Below, in pieces: positions 1 to 7,310 of a stretch of 12,290 nt of DNA. Numbering within the stretch: the stretch's first letter is position 1; each line of letters opens with the position of its first letter. Both the position numbers and the translations under genes were made by a program. The notes under the pieces were generated by a model. The model was not told where the DNA came from. It was given only the letters and a program-made list of their open reading frames with translations, and ran no database searches. Source of the DNA: Glomus cerebriforme (lineage: Eukaryota; Glomeromycota; Glomeromycetes; Glomerales; Glomeraceae); NCBI GenBank assembly GCA_003550305.1, contig QKYT01000632.1, positions 7,155 through 19,444 of the forward strand, in the 5' to 3' direction.

Positions 1-99
1 GTCTTATCAGTCTTTGATCACGTGATTTGAGACCAAAAGACTGAGATCCTACACTGAGACGGACTGGTCCATCTTTTTATAGTGTAGGACTGGTAAGAC
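1..99. repeat. Nested imperfect inverted repeats at the left edge
   Basis: The first ten bases (gtcttatcag) are the reverse complement, with one mismatch, of 90-99 (ctggtaagac). Inside this pair, tcctacact at 48-56 is the exact reverse complement of agtgtagga at 81-89. The motif ggactgg also occurs directly repeated at 60-66 and 87-93. Foldback ends like this are typical of DNA-transposon or MITE termini. The element may extend beyond the window, so its boundary and family cannot be fixed. A CACGTG lies at 20-25. Confidence 0.45.
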
Positions 100-488
100 C
101 GTGATCTTTCAGGACCATTAACCATTTTTATAATCGGAAGAGTCCCACTAGTTAACCTCTTTTACTAAAATTTGTTTTGAGAAATGCAATATTGGTAGAC
201 AATTCAGGTTTTATAGAATCTTCGATTGATCTAATTTCAGGATAGACTCTGGAAGGTTATCTATTATAATCAGAAATATGCCCGGAGGAGGATATGCTAG
301 TGAGTTGTGTTATAATTGCCTGGACTATACCGCTCATTGTGAAGTATATGTTTGGGTAAGTGGAAGCACCTGTTAGGGTTATATAATATATAATTAGTTT
401 TACTTTTATGTATTATGTTGTCTTGACTAAAGCTAAGCAAGATTATATTCCTTAAACTTAATAAAGTTTGAATTATTAAAAAAAAAAA
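100..488 (+). mobile_element. Retroposon-like 3' end: AATAAA signal and poly(A) tail
   Basis: An AATAAA hexamer at 460-465 is followed 12 bases later by an uninterrupted run of 11 A (478-488). The MULE-related sequence begins about 40 bases after that. A signal plus A tail at a junction is what a reverse-transcribed, reinserted RNA (SINE, LINE end or processed transcript) leaves. The segment has a 32-codon frame from ATG 278 to TAG 376, starting MPGGGYASELCYNC; I do not recognise it and it may be chance. I could not find convincing Pol III A and B boxes or a target-site duplication, and the 5' limit is unknown. Confidence 0.35.
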
Positions 489-531
489 TCAATCATTACT
501 CTATCAAGGTAATTTGATTTTAATTGATTAA

Positions 532-1396
532 GTTGAAGAAGATGAAGGCAATTTTAATAGTATATTGGAGTATTTATATGATACATCTCAAATCCATTTA
601 CGAGACCTCTTCAATAGTATATCCTATGGTGACATTACTGAGCTTTGGAAAGTATCGTATATTGGATTAAAAACTTTCAAATCATATTATATTACTATAC
701 TTGAAGATTCAACGATTCTTTACACCTGTATGTTTATCGTTAATCAAGGAATGATATGTCAGCATCAGTTCAGGATTCTTATTCAGTCAGATAATGCAAT
801 ATTTCATATTTCGCATATTCATATGCGTTGGCTGAATTCAAATTCAGATTTACCTACTAATTCAACAGGATTTATTACGATTGTGAATAGTGAAAGAAAT
901 CATACAGCAATACCATTAAGTTACATGAATCAATTTAGAATAGATAATGTATATACACCAATTATTAGAAAAAAAGTTAGCAAAAGAGTTCAGTTTGGTG
1001 CTGCAATGTCTGTAGCTAAAATGAGTATTCAAATCGCCATTACAGAAAATGTTACAGCTGAATTAATTGGAATTTTGATCCAGTTTATCACAAAATATCA
1101 TAAAAACACTAGTTTAAGTATTACAGAAGTCACAAGGGTCTTCTGTTCAAGATAATCATCAACCTTTGTTGATTCTTTCCAAAGTATCAAATCCTAAGTA
1201 TCATAAACCGAAAGGATAACCTCATAAGAGGTATAAATCAGTGGTAGAAAATGAGCATGTTATATCAGGCAAATCCAATAAAATAATAGCACAGAAAATG
1301 TGTAGCTATTGCCTTGAAAAAGGCTATAATATCTGAAGATGTCCAAGATACAAGGCCGAATTATCCACTAACAAAGAAAATAAATACTTGGAATAA
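532..1396 (+). pseudogene. MULE (Mutator-like) transposase, C-terminal fragment with SWIM finger and zinc knuckle
   Basis: This is the C-terminal part of a MULE/FAR1-type transposase, a nuclear cut-and-paste enzyme. The frame is open from 532 (the preceding codon, 529-531, is TAA) to the stop at 1153-1155, about 207 codons. It carries a SWIM-type finger around ILYTCMFIVNQGMICQHQF, where the C-x-H half (CQH) is intact but the first Cys of the C-x-C pair is Tyr. It continues with a helical segment (FGAAMSVAKMSIQIAI). Homology resumes in the next frame after about 1115, so a frameshift lies there. It runs through NPKYHKPKG, a Lys/Arg-rich stretch, and a zinc knuckle (CSYCLEKGYNI, stop, RC) with the usual His replaced by Tyr. 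Two in-frame stops (TAA after KPKG, TGA before RC) fall where Arg codons are usual. It ends at TAA 1394-1396. The FAR1 and catalytic MULE domains are absent; the upstream side abuts a poly(A) junction. The family call is strong; the copy is dead. Confidence 0.85.
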
Positions 1397-1448
1397 TTAC
1401 ATATATAATCAGACGAATAATTATATAGTTAGGCAATGTGTTTAAATA

Positions 1449-1510
1449 GTAGTTGCACTAAAATAAATGTAGTTACATTTAAAATAAATGTAGTTGCACT
1501 TAAAATAAAA
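1449..1510 (+). repeat. Three tandem copies of a 20-21 bp unit
   Basis: Units start at 1449, 1469 and 1490 and follow the pattern gtagttgcact(t)aaaataaat. The middle copy differs mainly by gcac to acat. Each unit contains or nearly contains AATAAA, so the array may be the 3' untranslated end of the MULE copy just upstream. No MULE terminal inverted repeat is recognisable next to it. Confidence 0.7.
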
Positions 1511-1611
1511 TAATGTATCGATTTCTTTTATTAAATGCGTCAATTTTATTACATTTTACATTCACTTTATAAGAACAAATAAAATTAAAAAAGAAAATGA
1601 AGGAAAGCGAA

Positions 1612-1670
1612 GTCATGTAATATATATGATCATGTGATACCAGTGTTTATCACCAGTGGTGGTAAATAGC
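1612..1670. repeat. Possible terminal sequence of the neighbouring hAT element
   Basis: Two CAGTG motifs lie at 1641 and 1654 (ccagtgtttatcacc, then cagtggtggtaaatagc), just beyond the 3' end of the minus-strand hAT remnant. hAT terminal inverted repeats commonly begin CAGTG or CAGGG, so this is a candidate 3' terminus. No matching inverted copy was found upstream of that gene and no 8-bp target duplication could be identified. The stretch 1511-1737 has no other recognisable content. Confidence 0.25.
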
Positions 1671-1997
1671 AAACTTCAATAATTAATTTTAAAATATATA
1701 TAATAAATATACTTATTTTTAAATTCTAACCTTTGAAATTAACCATTTGTTTCAACTTGGTTAAAAATTTCATTTTCATTTTTAGGATATCCAACCTTTA
1801 AAATAATAAGTACATCTTAAGCAGCAAGATTTATAACATGAGCTAAACATTGAATATAATTATATTTTTTAGTAAAATTAATATCTTGATCTTGACAAAT
1901 AGTTTTTAATGTATTCATTAAAGTATTATTATTAGAAATACTATCTGTTGTAATGCCAAAATCTATATTTAATATAATAAAAAAAAGAAAAAAGTAA

Positions 1998-2395
1998 TTT
2001 ATTGTCATAGTGATATATCACTACCCTGTTACATGACCTATTATATCACATAACTTATACTATATAATAATTTATTACTCCTCACATCATACTGTAGTTT
2101 TCTATTTTTACTATTTATTCTAGAAATTTGAAATTTTTTCAGTATGATAAATATTATTTGTTACATGTTATTTATCACATGCTTAATTTTGCCCAAATTT
2201 TATAACATTAGCTAAATTTTCCTTATTTAGATTTTAGATAATATTACACAATCCAAAAAAGCAATTTTATTTCTTTCAAAAATTGAAATTTTAATTACAT
2301 AAGATTTCTAAAAAGGCAATTTTATTGCAAATTATTTAATTCTAGCTGAAATTATACATCATATAATACTGGTGATGTATCACTATGGCAGTAAA
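1998..2395. mobile_element. 398-bp MITE inserted in an intron of the hAT remnant
   Basis: The ends form a 24-bp terminal inverted repeat (1998-2021 and 2372-2395) sharing the core catagtgat.tatcac. The two arms differ at three positions, all C versus T. There is no coding potential inside. It lies between the exons ending LNILNK (2460) and starting FGITTD (1962), so it lengthens an intron. Flanking bases allow a TAA-type trinucleotide target duplication, which would suggest a Harbinger-like origin, but the register is off by one base and I do not press this. Confidence 0.65.
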
Positions 2396-2972
2396 ATAAA
2401 AAAATATAAATTAAATAATTAATAAATAAAATTGTAAAATAATAATAGTATAAATATACCTTATTAAGTATATTTAAATCATTAGTACAATTCACAAATA
2501 CTTCTGCCAAATTTTTTTCTAAATGTAATCCAGATAAATTATAAAAATCTACTAAAATTTTCTTTAGTTTCCAATTTTTATTAATCCAATGTGCTGTAAT
2601 TCTAAGAAATGCCATATAATTTGATAATGTCCATACATCTAATATAAATAAAATTTTACCAAGGGTATTCTAAATTTTAAAATTAGATAATATTATTAAT
2701 ATATATTAATTAATATAAATATAAATAAAAATAAACAAATTACTTATAAAATATTTTGTATTTTTATTTTTCTTGATTATAAGTTCCATTATGTTTGCAT
2801 GAATTGTATTTGCTGATGGAGATATAATATCAGTTTTAAGTAAATGAAGTAATCTTTGAAGATTTTCATCTTCAATAACAATAAAGGGTTGATTACAAAC
2901 AATACATTTTTTAAAAAAATTCTGAAAAACTAATAAAGAAAAATGCTAAAAATATTTTGTTAATACCTTTAT

Positions 2973-2994
2973 TATATATATATATATATATATA
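2973..2994. repeat. (TA)n microsatellite
   Basis: About eleven TA dinucleotides in the intron between the BED-finger exon and the following exon of the hAT remnant. Confidence 0.85.
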
Positions 2995-3155
2995 ATAAAA
3001 ATTAAGACTTACTAATATATATAGAATTTATAATAAACTTATTCATACTACCCCTATTTTTATTCATTTCTTCTATATCTAATTTGCTAGAATGTTTGTT
3101 TTGTAAATGTCTATGAAGATTTGAGGTAGCATTTCCAATATGCTTATATTCTTAC

Positions 3156-3548
3156 CTTTTGTATGTATTTAAATTAATATCATATTAAATAAATTAATAA
3201 AATTATTAATATAATGATCATTTTATATTTATTTACAATAAAAATATTTTGCTTTTTCATTTATTACTTTATAATAGTTTCAGATTTTACTATGAGTTTT
3301 TAAAAAGCTATTAATACTGAAATCTTGATTTTGGTTTTCACTTATTTTATTTTTTGCAACTTTTATTATTTAATATTAAAAAAAAAAAAGATTCTTTATT
3401 TTCTTTATTTTAATCACATAGTGAAAAAAATTATCATATGATAATCTTTTTTTTAATCAATCATTATACTACAGATGTGTTACATAATATTTTTTTAAAA
3501 GGTATTTATTTTATTTTTATTTTTTTTTATATCACTATTAATTTATTC
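3156..3548. other. Gene-free AT-rich stretch with a 16-bp perfect palindrome
   Basis: This should be the 5' side of the minus-strand hAT remnant, but no start codon, remaining BED cysteines or terminal repeat can be recognised. An exact 16-bp palindrome, attatcatatgataat, lies at 3430-3445 between an A run and a T run, so the imperfect foldback extends to about 28 bases. Nothing else is supported. Confidence 0.5.
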
Positions 3549-4312
3549 CTTTTTATAGGTTCTCTATTTAGTTTATTTTTTTGATTTTAAAATGATATTA
3601 GTCATCAGAATTCAGTATGTTAGTTTGATTTTTTTTTTATTTTTATTTATTTAATTTATTCTTATTCTTACTTTTTTTTTACCTTCTCTCTTTCTTTTTA
3701 TAGGTTCTCTGAACCTAGATCAGTTCATTCTTTATCTTTGAAATGGCAATGTAGGTTGGTGAGATTTCTACAGAATTTATTATGTTAGTTTAAATTTTTA
3801 TTTATTTTAATTTATTCTTACTTATTCTTACTTTTTTTTTCTTTTTGTAGGGTTTCTTAAATAGTTTATCCTTCTTATTTTAGAATAGCAATATCGGTAT
3901 ACTAGCAATATTGGTTCTTCTTATTGGTTTTATTTTATTTGCTTTTACTTATTTGCTTATTTTCTTTTTTATAGATTCTCTAGATTTTTGAGTTTGGTAA
4001 GTAATGTTAAAGTGATAGTTTGTTTTTCTACAAAAAAAAAATAAAATTCTCTTAGAACTTTTGGTTTCACTTCATTTCTTTTAATTTTGGAATGGAAATT
4101 TCAGTAGACTTTTCAGAATTCAGTATGTTGAAAAATTTTTCTTTTTTATTTTATTTTTAATTATTTCTTTTTTTTTCTTTTTGTCAGTTTAGATTTTTGG
4201 ATTGAAAAGTCATGTTTGTATAAGTGATTGGAGTAGTGTTTTTTCCATTATAATTATTAATTTTTTTTTTACTTTTTTCTTTTTTTCTTTTTCTTTCTTC
4301 TAGTCTTATATT
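3549..4312 (+). repeat. Degenerate tandem array of about 140-bp polypyrimidine-headed units
   Basis: Five related units begin at about 3549, 3694, 3841, 3964 and 4177 with cttttt(a/g)tag or ctttttgtcag, usually followed by a variant of gttctct. Further shared blocks are gaattcagtatgtt (3608-3621 and 4116-4129), aaaatgrcaat-like segments, and aatttattcttattcttac before the next head. Spacings are about 145, 147, 123 and 213. The plus strand is strongly T-rich throughout. Each head looks like a polypyrimidine tract with a 3' splice site, but no exon-like frame follows. The array fills the gap between the first hAT remnant and the left inverted repeat at 4321. Confidence 0.6.
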
Positions 4313-4320
4313 TATATATA

Positions 4321-4535
4321 AAGGTCAAGTTAAACTTATGAGTTAACGAGTCAAATTAAGTCTGACTCATAACTTGACTTGTAACTCAATTCATTATTAA
4401 AGTTTTATACAAGCCAAATCAGCTTGCAAGTTTTCAAGCTGAACTGAACTTAAGCTAAGTCAAGTTACATTTAAATTAGTTTAGTAGCTCACAAGCTGGC
4501 TTAAATGAGCTCAAGCCAGCTTGTTTTATAGTTTA
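4321..4535 (+). repeat. Left long terminal inverted repeat
   Basis: Begins near agttaaactt (4328-4337) and ends around agctcaagccagcttg. It is built from variants of two short words, aagttgactt and agcttgagct. Read against the reverse complement of 7085-7310, the same blocks come in the same order: agttaaactt, a gactcat block, an attaaagttyta block, tcaagctgaac, and the terminal agctc.a.ccagcttg. Identity is patchy, so the element is old. Confidence 0.6.
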
Positions 4536-4568
4536 AATTTATTTGTTATTTTATTTTTTATTATAAAA

Positions 4569-5463
4569 TCAATCATTTATAATGATTGGTTCACTAAAAT
4601 CAGACTTCTACTATTTTTTAAGACACATAATTTCCTGTATAGTTTCATCTTTAAGACTACATTATTTCTGTTTAATAAAATCTGTTCTATCCAAAAATAT
4701 CTTCTCTACAGGTGTACTGGAAGCTATAAAAAATAATAATAATATGTAAACAAATAATTTAATAAAAAATTTATTAATTTTATAAATTAACCTGAAATAG
4801 CTAGATAGTTATGTACCATTTTTGGCAAGTTCAGATATTCCTCTTCATGTAACTATGAAAAAATAAGAAAAAAAAAAATTTAATAAAATTAATTGTATAA
4901 TAATTCATAATCTATAATATAATAATTGTTTTTGTGTATAACTGTAACATTTAGACTACTATTTTATGTGTATGTAATTATAATGTTTAGATTAACTGTA
5001 TAAAAAAATGCTTTAAAGTTATATAAATTAATCACGTTATATTACATAAAGTCCAAAAAAGGCAATTTTATTTCCTACGAAAATTGGATCAAATAGTAGT
5101 ACAAGATTACACAAATTTCCAAAAAAGAAAATTGATGTACATACACATAATTCTGGCTGGAATTAAAAATTATAAATAAAGCAAACTAGTTAAATATAAT
5201 ATTAATATACTATACTTTTCACTATAAAAGAACATCTGTTTTTTCAGAAGCTATTTTTTTGTTAAGGTATAATTTAAGTTTGTCCCTATTATTAGAATAA
5301 TAGTAGCCTTGTCTGAGAACTGTTTACTATAATAATTGTAATGCTATTTTGGAATTTTGAAAGTAAAATATTTATAAACCAGAGATTTTCTTTTAAATAA
5401 TGAATTATTATTACTATTACTTTCATTTTTGGTAAAGTCAAAATTAACAATTGGAATATCCAT
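4569..5463 (-). pseudogene. Internally deleted hAT gene: BED finger joined to dimerisation domain
   Basis: Exon 1 starts at ATG 5463 (MDIPIVNFDF) with an Asn/Ser-rich lead, then a BED-type finger (SLVYKYFTFKIPK, stop, HYNYYSKQFSDKAT). The stop is TAG where Trp is usual, and both Cys positions of the C-x-x-C pair read Tyr. A frame change follows; then IASEKTDVLL and two stops at the usual WW pair, and a GT donor at 5215. A 363-bp intron (5215-4853) leads to exon 2 (4852-4792, LHEEEYLNLPKMVHNYLAIS). A 68-bp intron (4791-4724) follows, with phases that join correctly. Exon 3 (4723-4569) gives SSTPVEKIFLDRTDFIKQK ... IMCLKK, the hAT C-terminal dimerisation motif, ending at TGA 4569-4571. The catalytic core present in the other copy (LDVWT and GITTD regions) is absent. 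The protein could at best bind DNA and dimerise, as deletion derivatives that act as repressors do (inference). It is now broken. Confidence 0.8.
5030..5175 (+). repeat. Second copy of a MITE-related sequence, in a hAT intron
   Basis: Shares blocks in the same order with the right half of the 1998-2395 MITE: attaca..a.tccaaaaaa, ggcaattttatttc, then aaaaaa.gaaaatt-like and aattctggctggaatt (aattctagctgaaatt in the first copy). It lies in the first intron of the 4569-5463 pseudogene. The first copy's terminal repeat is not recognisable here, so it is a partial or older relative. The ctggctgg core may be a deaminated ccggccgg (inference). Confidence 0.5.
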
Positions 5464-6117
5464 TTTATATTTTTTTTTAATTTTTTTAACTGTAATAGAG
5501 AACTAGAGAATATATTTAAAAGAATGATTTTTAATTGGATTATTAGATATTAGATTCTCAAAGTAGGAAATTTATTAACTTTTCAATTTCTAAAATTATA
5601 AATCACATTTCATGATTATATAAAGTGTTATACTAGTGATATATAAAAATACCAATATTTTTAATCAAGAGTAATTCTTTACCATTCAATTTTAATTTCA
5701 AGAAATATTATATCATTTATATAGAATCTATAGGAATAAATATTTTATTAGTTGAAGTGATATAAGAGTAATTCAAAACTATTCAAATTTATCACCTCTG
5801 TAAAATATTAACATTTAATTTTCAAAAAAAAATTGAAAAATTAAATCAAATAAGTAGAGAATCATGTATAAAATTTAAAAAATTAACTAAATAATATTTA
5901 TGTAATTGAAAAAAAATTAAATGAATAATTTAATTTAGACAATATTTATGTAATCAAAAAAAAATCAAATGAATAAAAATTAATGATACAAAATTTACAT
6001 AAATTTTGTAATTGAGATAAATTAATATATATTAACTTAGACTTTCAAAAAAAATATTTAAGAAAGCTATATTTATTATTTTTCTTATCTTATAAAATTT
6101 TTTTTTAACTTTTTGGG
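5464..6117. other. Spacer between divergent element genes, with direct repeats
   Basis: No coding homology in either strand. A 48-bp direct repeat begins aatatttatgtaat at 5893 and 5941, with both copies continuing through an A run to aaatgaata. A weaker pair, agagtaattc followed by attcaa, occurs near 5668 and 5765, about 97 bases apart. As the only sequence between two outward-facing genes it should hold both promoters, but I cannot point to a defined promoter element. Confidence 0.5.
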
Positions 6118-6860
6118 ATGTCTTCGACTAACAATACTTCTAATTCATTTAACACTATTTGATCTAATCCATCAAATAGCACTTTTAATTTATCTAATAC
6201 TGTTCAATCTAATCTATTAAATAATAATTCCAATTCATCTAATACTGTTTAATCTAATCCATCAAATAACACTTTGAATTCTTCTAATACTATTCAATCT
6301 AATTCATTAAATAATAATGCTAATAAAGAACAATTATGGACTGAAAAATCAATTAGACTTCTAATAAACTAATGTAAATTTAGGAACATTTGAATATCAC
6401 CAAATAGTAGGTAGAAGTAAAAGACAGTTTTGGGATAACATTGCAAGAAAGATCAACCAAAGTGAAGTAATGCAATTTGATAGAAATTAATGTAAAAGAA
6501 AATTTTAAAGTCTCATATCAAATTATAATATATATATCATATGTAAATATATAAAATTATATATTAGGTAATTAATTCTTTATATTTTAGAAAACATGTT
6601 TGTATATGGAAGGAAATGGAAGAGGAAGATATTCTGTTTTAGGGGATTATTACTTTGAAGAATTCAATACTCTTTTTTGGCAAAAGCCTGATAATTATCA
6701 ATAATAAATATATAATTAACCATTTAATTTTATATATTGTTAATATTATAAACTGAATTTGTTTATATTTTAGATTCAATGGTTAAAAGAGTGTATAGAA
6801 TAAATGAGAGAATATGAGAATGATAAAAAATTCATATAAGAAATATATAAAGAATTTTGA
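6118..6860 (+). pseudogene. Myb/SANT-like (trihelix) DNA-binding protein, decayed
   Basis: From ATG 6118 the frame reads an Asn/Ser/Thr-rich lead with 15-residue repeats (6151-6330). It then enters a Myb/SANT-like domain: NKEQLWTEKSIRLLI, a one-base frameshift near 6365-6372, NLGTFEYHQIVG, SKRQFWDNIARKIN, and CKRKF with SLISNY. The spaced aromatic residues (W, F, W, then F and Y) fit the trihelix class used by transposon accessory proteins and fungal regulators. After an AT-rich intron ending at AG 6589-6590, a second exon gives CLYMEGNGRGRYSVLGDYYF and EEFNTLFWQKPDNYQ, stop at 6702-6704. A possible third exon (6774-6860, IQWLKECIE ... REYENDKKFI) follows tatattttag and has two TAA stops. Several stops (6163, 6253, 6487, third exon) fall where neighbouring repeats or the family have Gln. 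No nuclease or transposase residues are present. The domain call is moderately firm; the copy is dead. Confidence 0.65.
6151..6330 (+). repeat. 45-bp tandem repeat inside the Myb/SANT-like gene
   Basis: Four 45-bp units begin at 6151, 6196, 6241 and 6286 with aa(t/c)act(g/a)tt, encoding about N-T-(V/I)-Q-S-N-x-x-N-(N/S). A partial unit precedes them from about 6133. Units 1 and 3 share ccatcaaata..actt, and units 2 and 4 share tcaatctaat..attaaataataat, so a 90-bp dimer was itself duplicated. Codon 5 is caa in units 2 and 4 but tga and taa in units 1 and 3. Confidence 0.85.
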
Positions 6861-7084
6861 TTAACATAATTTTTTGAAAATAATTATTTATTTCTTTTAT
6901 TTCTTTTGTAGTGAATGTCTTTTTTTAATTATTTAATATATTATTTTTTTTAATTATTCAGTGTAATTATAATTATGATATTATAAACAATCTACTGTAT
7001 AATAAACACTTCAACTTAAGTATTAAATGTTGTAAAAGCTAAAACATATGTAATCAATCTTATAAAAAAATTTATTATACATAA

Positions 7085-7310
7085 AGTTCAAGCTGGTTCG
7101 AGCTGATATTTATTATAGTTCAGCTTTGTTATAGGTTCAGCTTGAAAATTATTTTAAACTAAGCTCAAGCCAATTTCTAGCTTAACTTAAGCCAGCTCAT
7201 GTAGAACTTTACTTATTATCATGAGTCAAAAATTTTGCTGACTTAACTTAACTCAACTTGTAATTTAACTTGAGTTGACTTGATTCATCCAAAGTTTAAC
7301 TATACTACCT
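7085..7310 (-). repeat. Right long terminal inverted repeat
   Basis: Partner of 4321-4535. On the plus strand it begins agttcaagctggttcgagct and ends aagtttaact (7292-7301). The same AGCTTGAGCT and AAGTTGACTT word variants recur in mirrored order. It carries the only CpG in roughly a 2-kb neighbourhood (7099-7100), within ttcgagct, where the left copy has tcaagc. Confidence 0.6.

Larger units (their letters stand above)
1738..3155 (-). pseudogene. hAT-family transposase with BED finger, decayed and interrupted
   Basis: hAT transposases are nuclear DNA-binding RNase H-fold enzymes. Read on the minus strand, the order of the family is kept. A half BED finger (3153-3011) has KHIGNATSNLHRHLQNKH, giving the H-x-x-x-x-H half; the Cys pair is lost in a damaged stretch. 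Next comes an exon-like block at 2921-2744 (NQPFIVIEDENLQRLLHLL ... SPSANTIH). Then 2669-2460 gives ILDVWTLSNYMAFLRITAHW, the first acidic region, followed by LSGLHLEKNLAEVF. Finally 1962-1738 gives FGITTDSISNNNTLM, the second aspartate region, and CLAHVINLAA followed by a stop where Gln is usual. Intron-like gaps have GT..AG ends; the (TA)n gap and the MITE-bearing gap are both introns. Exon phases do not all join, so there are frameshifts. The C-terminal dimerisation domain with the last catalytic acid is missing. Pseudogene; family call is strong. Confidence 0.85.
4321..7310. mobile_element. About 3-kb element with long inverted repeats and two divergent genes
   Basis: Long, diverged inverted repeats bound the segment (4321-4535 and 7085-7310). 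Inside are a minus-strand hAT-derived gene (5463-4569) and a plus-strand Myb/SANT-like gene (6118-6860), transcribed away from a central 650-bp AT-rich spacer, each ending close to an inverted repeat. The symmetry argues that the four parts belong to one element. No clean target-site duplication was found, so the exact ends are approximate. The hAT protein suggests the hAT superfamily; the Myb/SANT partner is better known from PIF/Harbinger elements, so superfamily assignment stays open. Confidence 0.55.

Noticed and set aside
349..372. tgggtaagtgg, an A-box-like word that would make 1-488 a tRNA-derived SINE
   Set aside because: No B box lies at a suitable distance downstream, so Pol III origin is not supported.
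1817..2008. 63-codon minus-strand frame taken as a secreted peptide because of its hydrophobic start
   Set aside because: The hydrophobic start is intron and MITE-flank sequence; the rest is the GITTD region of the hAT transposase.
2352..2615. 87-codon minus-strand frame taken as a separate small gene
   Set aside because: Its first part is the hAT exon (2669-2460); the Tyr/Phe-rich tail is translation of the intron and MITE edge beyond the GT donor at 2459.
4521..4736. 71-codon plus-strand frame, Phe/Leu/Ile-rich, looking like a membrane peptide
   Set aside because: It lies antisense to the hAT dimerisation exon (4723-4569), which has clear homology and correct splice phase. The hydrophobic composition is what AT-rich DNA gives by chance.
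1738..5463. The two hAT remnants as one gene split by the array at 3549-4312
   Set aside because: Both are on the minus strand, but the dimerisation part lies upstream of the BED and catalytic part, and each has its own BED finger. They are two copies.
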